From positions 24,669 to 88,668 of the forward strand of contig CABUXL010000003.1 in NCBI GenBank assembly GCA_902495525.1: a stretch of 64,000 bases of DNA, in the 5' to 3' direction. Under the pieces are notes generated by a model. It worked only from the letters and a program-made list of their open reading frames with translations, was not told the DNA's origin and ran no database searches. A program made the translations under genes and the position numbers. Shown piece after piece: positions 62,844-64,000 of the stretch. Source of the stretch: an uncultured Collinsella sp. (GTDB taxonomy: Bacteria; Actinomycetota; Coriobacteriia; Coriobacteriales; Coriobacteriaceae). The first letter of the stretch is position 1, and every line of letters begins with the position of its first letter.

Positions 62844-63827
62844 ATGTCGCGCAAGCCCGCCTACAAGCAAGCACTTTCCATCGGCACCGCCGTGGTGCTG
62901 GGGTTTGCGCTGTTTACGGGATCGCTCGACGGAGCGCCCAAGTTGCTGTCGCCGCAAGGCGATGAGCAGGCGGCGGCTCTGGCCGAAAAACAAAACGAGA
63001 GTCCCAGCCGCACCGACGACGAGGCAGACCTGGTCGCTCGGCTCGAATCGGGAACGGCGAGCGCGGCGGACCCTCAAAACAGCCAGGACTCTGGCGATGG
63101 CTCCGATTCCGCCGCGACCGACACCGATGACGACGTTTCCGCGGGCAGTGCCGCCACCCCCATCGACGAGGTCGAAAACCCCGACCTCAACCGCGCCCGC
63201 GGTGTTTATCTCAGCAGCATTCCCGACTACGCCGGCAACCCCTACGTTGCCCTTCGCGCCGACAGCACGCACCCGCTCGGCACACCATCATTCACGCTCG
63301 ATGAATACGAGCGCGCTACAGAAGAGGGCTGCTTTAAGAAGTTCTCCAAGCTCGACAGCCTGGGCCGCACCCGCAAAGCGCTCGCCTGCGTGGGCCCCGA
63401 ATCACTCGGTCAAGGCGAGCGCGGCGATATCTCGCGCATCCATCCTGCCGGTTGGCACCAGCAGCGCTACGACTTTATTCCGGGCCAGAGCCTCTACAAC
63501 CGCTGCCACCTTATCGCCTGGTCGCTCTGCGGCGAAAACGCCAACCGCAAGAATCTCCTCACCGGCACGCGCTATCTCAACGAGACGGGCATGCTGCCGT
63601 TTGAAGAGCAGATTCTCAACTATATTCGCGATACGGGCAACCATGTGCTCTACCGCGTCACGCCTATGTATAACGAAGAGGAACTTGTCTGCCGTGGCAT
63701 GCGCCTTGAGGCGCAATCGGTCGAGGACCACGGCAAGACCCTCTGCTTCCACGTATATTGCTACAACCTGCAGCCGCACGTGCAGATCGACTACACCACC
63801 GGCCGCAATCAGGCCTCGGGAGACTAG
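62844..63827 (+). CDS. Secreted DNA/RNA non-specific endonuclease
   Basis: A 327-aa protein with an N-terminal signal or anchor segment (ALSIGTAVVLGFALFTGSL) and a long acidic Asp/Ser/Ala-rich spacer (about 35-110). The nuclease domain has YNRCHLIAWSL, the equivalent of the DRGH-type catalytic motif of EndA-like enzymes, and NRKNLLTGTRYLN with the metal-binding Asn. Such nucleases degrade extracellular DNA for nutrition or DNA uptake. The start ATG has CCAGGAG. A terminator follows at 63888. Confidence 0.82.
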   Translation: MSRKPAYKQALSIGTAVVLGFALFTGSLDGAPKLLSPQGDEQAAALAEKQNESPSRTDDEADLVARLESGTASAADPQNSQDSGDGSDSAATDTDDDVSAGSAATPIDEVENPDLNRARGVYLSSIPDYAGNPYVALRADSTHPLGTPSFTLDEYERATEEGCFKKFSKLDSLGRTRKALACVGPESLGQGERGDISRIHPAGWHQQRYDFIPGQSLYNRCHLIAWSLCGENANRKNLLTGTRYLNETGMLPFEEQILNYIRDTGNHVLYRVTPMYNEEELVCRGMRLEAQSVEDHGKTLCFHVYCYNLQPHVQIDYTTGRNQASGD

Positions 63828-63887
63828 GACCGACCAAGCTGCCCCAAAGCCTAAATGATCCGTTTTCCTCCGTCCCCAAGGAATCAG

Positions 63888-63916
63888 AACCACCCTTAAA
63901 AAGGGTGGTTTGCTCT
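63888..63916 (+). terminator. Nuclease gene terminator
   Basis: AACCACCCTT and AAGGGTGGTT form a perfect stem, followed by TGCTCTT. Confidence 0.75.
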
Positions 63917-63927
63917 TAGGGTATAAC

Positions 63928-64000
63928 CCACGGGCCCCGGGCTCGCGTCTAAAGGCGCGGGCCCGGACTTCGTCCAGGCCTAGTGCATCTTGACCCGTGG
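63928..64000. other. Structured region at the window edge
   Basis: CCACGGG (63928-63934) pairs with CCCGTGG at the very end (63994-64000). It encloses GGGCTCGCG/CGCGGGCCC and GGACTTCGTCC hairpins. It has no tRNA T loop. It may be another 3'-end hairpin or part of an RNA gene cut by the window. Confidence 0.3.

Noticed and set aside
63928..64000. A tRNA gene at the right edge
   Set aside because: The 7-bp closing stem and length suggested a tRNA, but there is no T loop, no D arm and no plausible anticodon arm.

Overview
The window reads as chromosome of a high-GC anaerobic gut actinomycete. It is most like Collinsella or a close relative in Coriobacteriia (inferred from gene content and style, not from a database search). 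Genes are densely packed in short operons with clear GGAGG-type ribosome binding sites and GTG/TTG starts. Metabolism looks fermentative and PTS-based. Intergenic gaps are full of palindromic repeats that recur within the window.

Layout. 0-9 kb: a partial HAD phosphatase, the 23S rRNA methyltransferase RlmKL, a KdpDE-like two-component system, a small membrane protein, the potassium transporter Kup and a nitroreductase. 9-27 kb is a cell-surface region. It holds an LTA-synthase-like enzyme, a sortase-anchored surface protein interrupted by one in-frame amber codon, and a six-gene operon. That operon encodes a SipW-type signal peptidase, TasA/CalY-like proteins, an 1821-aa repeat adhesin and a sortase-motif protein. 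Three copies of a composite element are embedded here. Each has a ~128-nt nested hairpin 19-21 nt after a stop codon, followed by a tandem array of 61-62-bp palindromic units. 27-44 kb: a TetR remnant, a flavodoxin, two heterodimeric ABC exporters (one behind a MarR regulator), SRP RNA, a TadA-glycerate kinase fusion, tRNA-Ser, a TetR regulator, LemA, IlvE, DedA and CysE. 44-54 kb: a second nitroreductase, a Fis-type regulator with a degenerate AAA domain, a YeiH exporter divergent from a GntR regulator, GlmS, a LacI regulator, a HAD phosphatase and LarE. 54-55 kb is gene-poor, with a decayed gene end and a dense array of TTAGAGAGA words. 55-63 kb: a six-gene sugar operon (fructose-type PTS EIIBC, KbaZ/GatZ-like protein, transaldolase-family aldolase, split transketolase, EIIA) divergent from a LacI regulator. 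The window ends with a secreted non-specific nuclease.

How the parts fit. The SipW-type peptidase probably processes the TasA-like proteins encoded beside it, giving a surface fibre or matrix system. The PTS operon imports and phosphorylates a ketose-like sugar and feeds the products through aldolase and transketolase steps; the substrate is unknown. The items most worth a second look are the composite 3'-end element and its arrays, the amber-split surface protein, the TadA-glycerate kinase fusion and the RlmKL whose RlmL half has lost its catalytic motifs.
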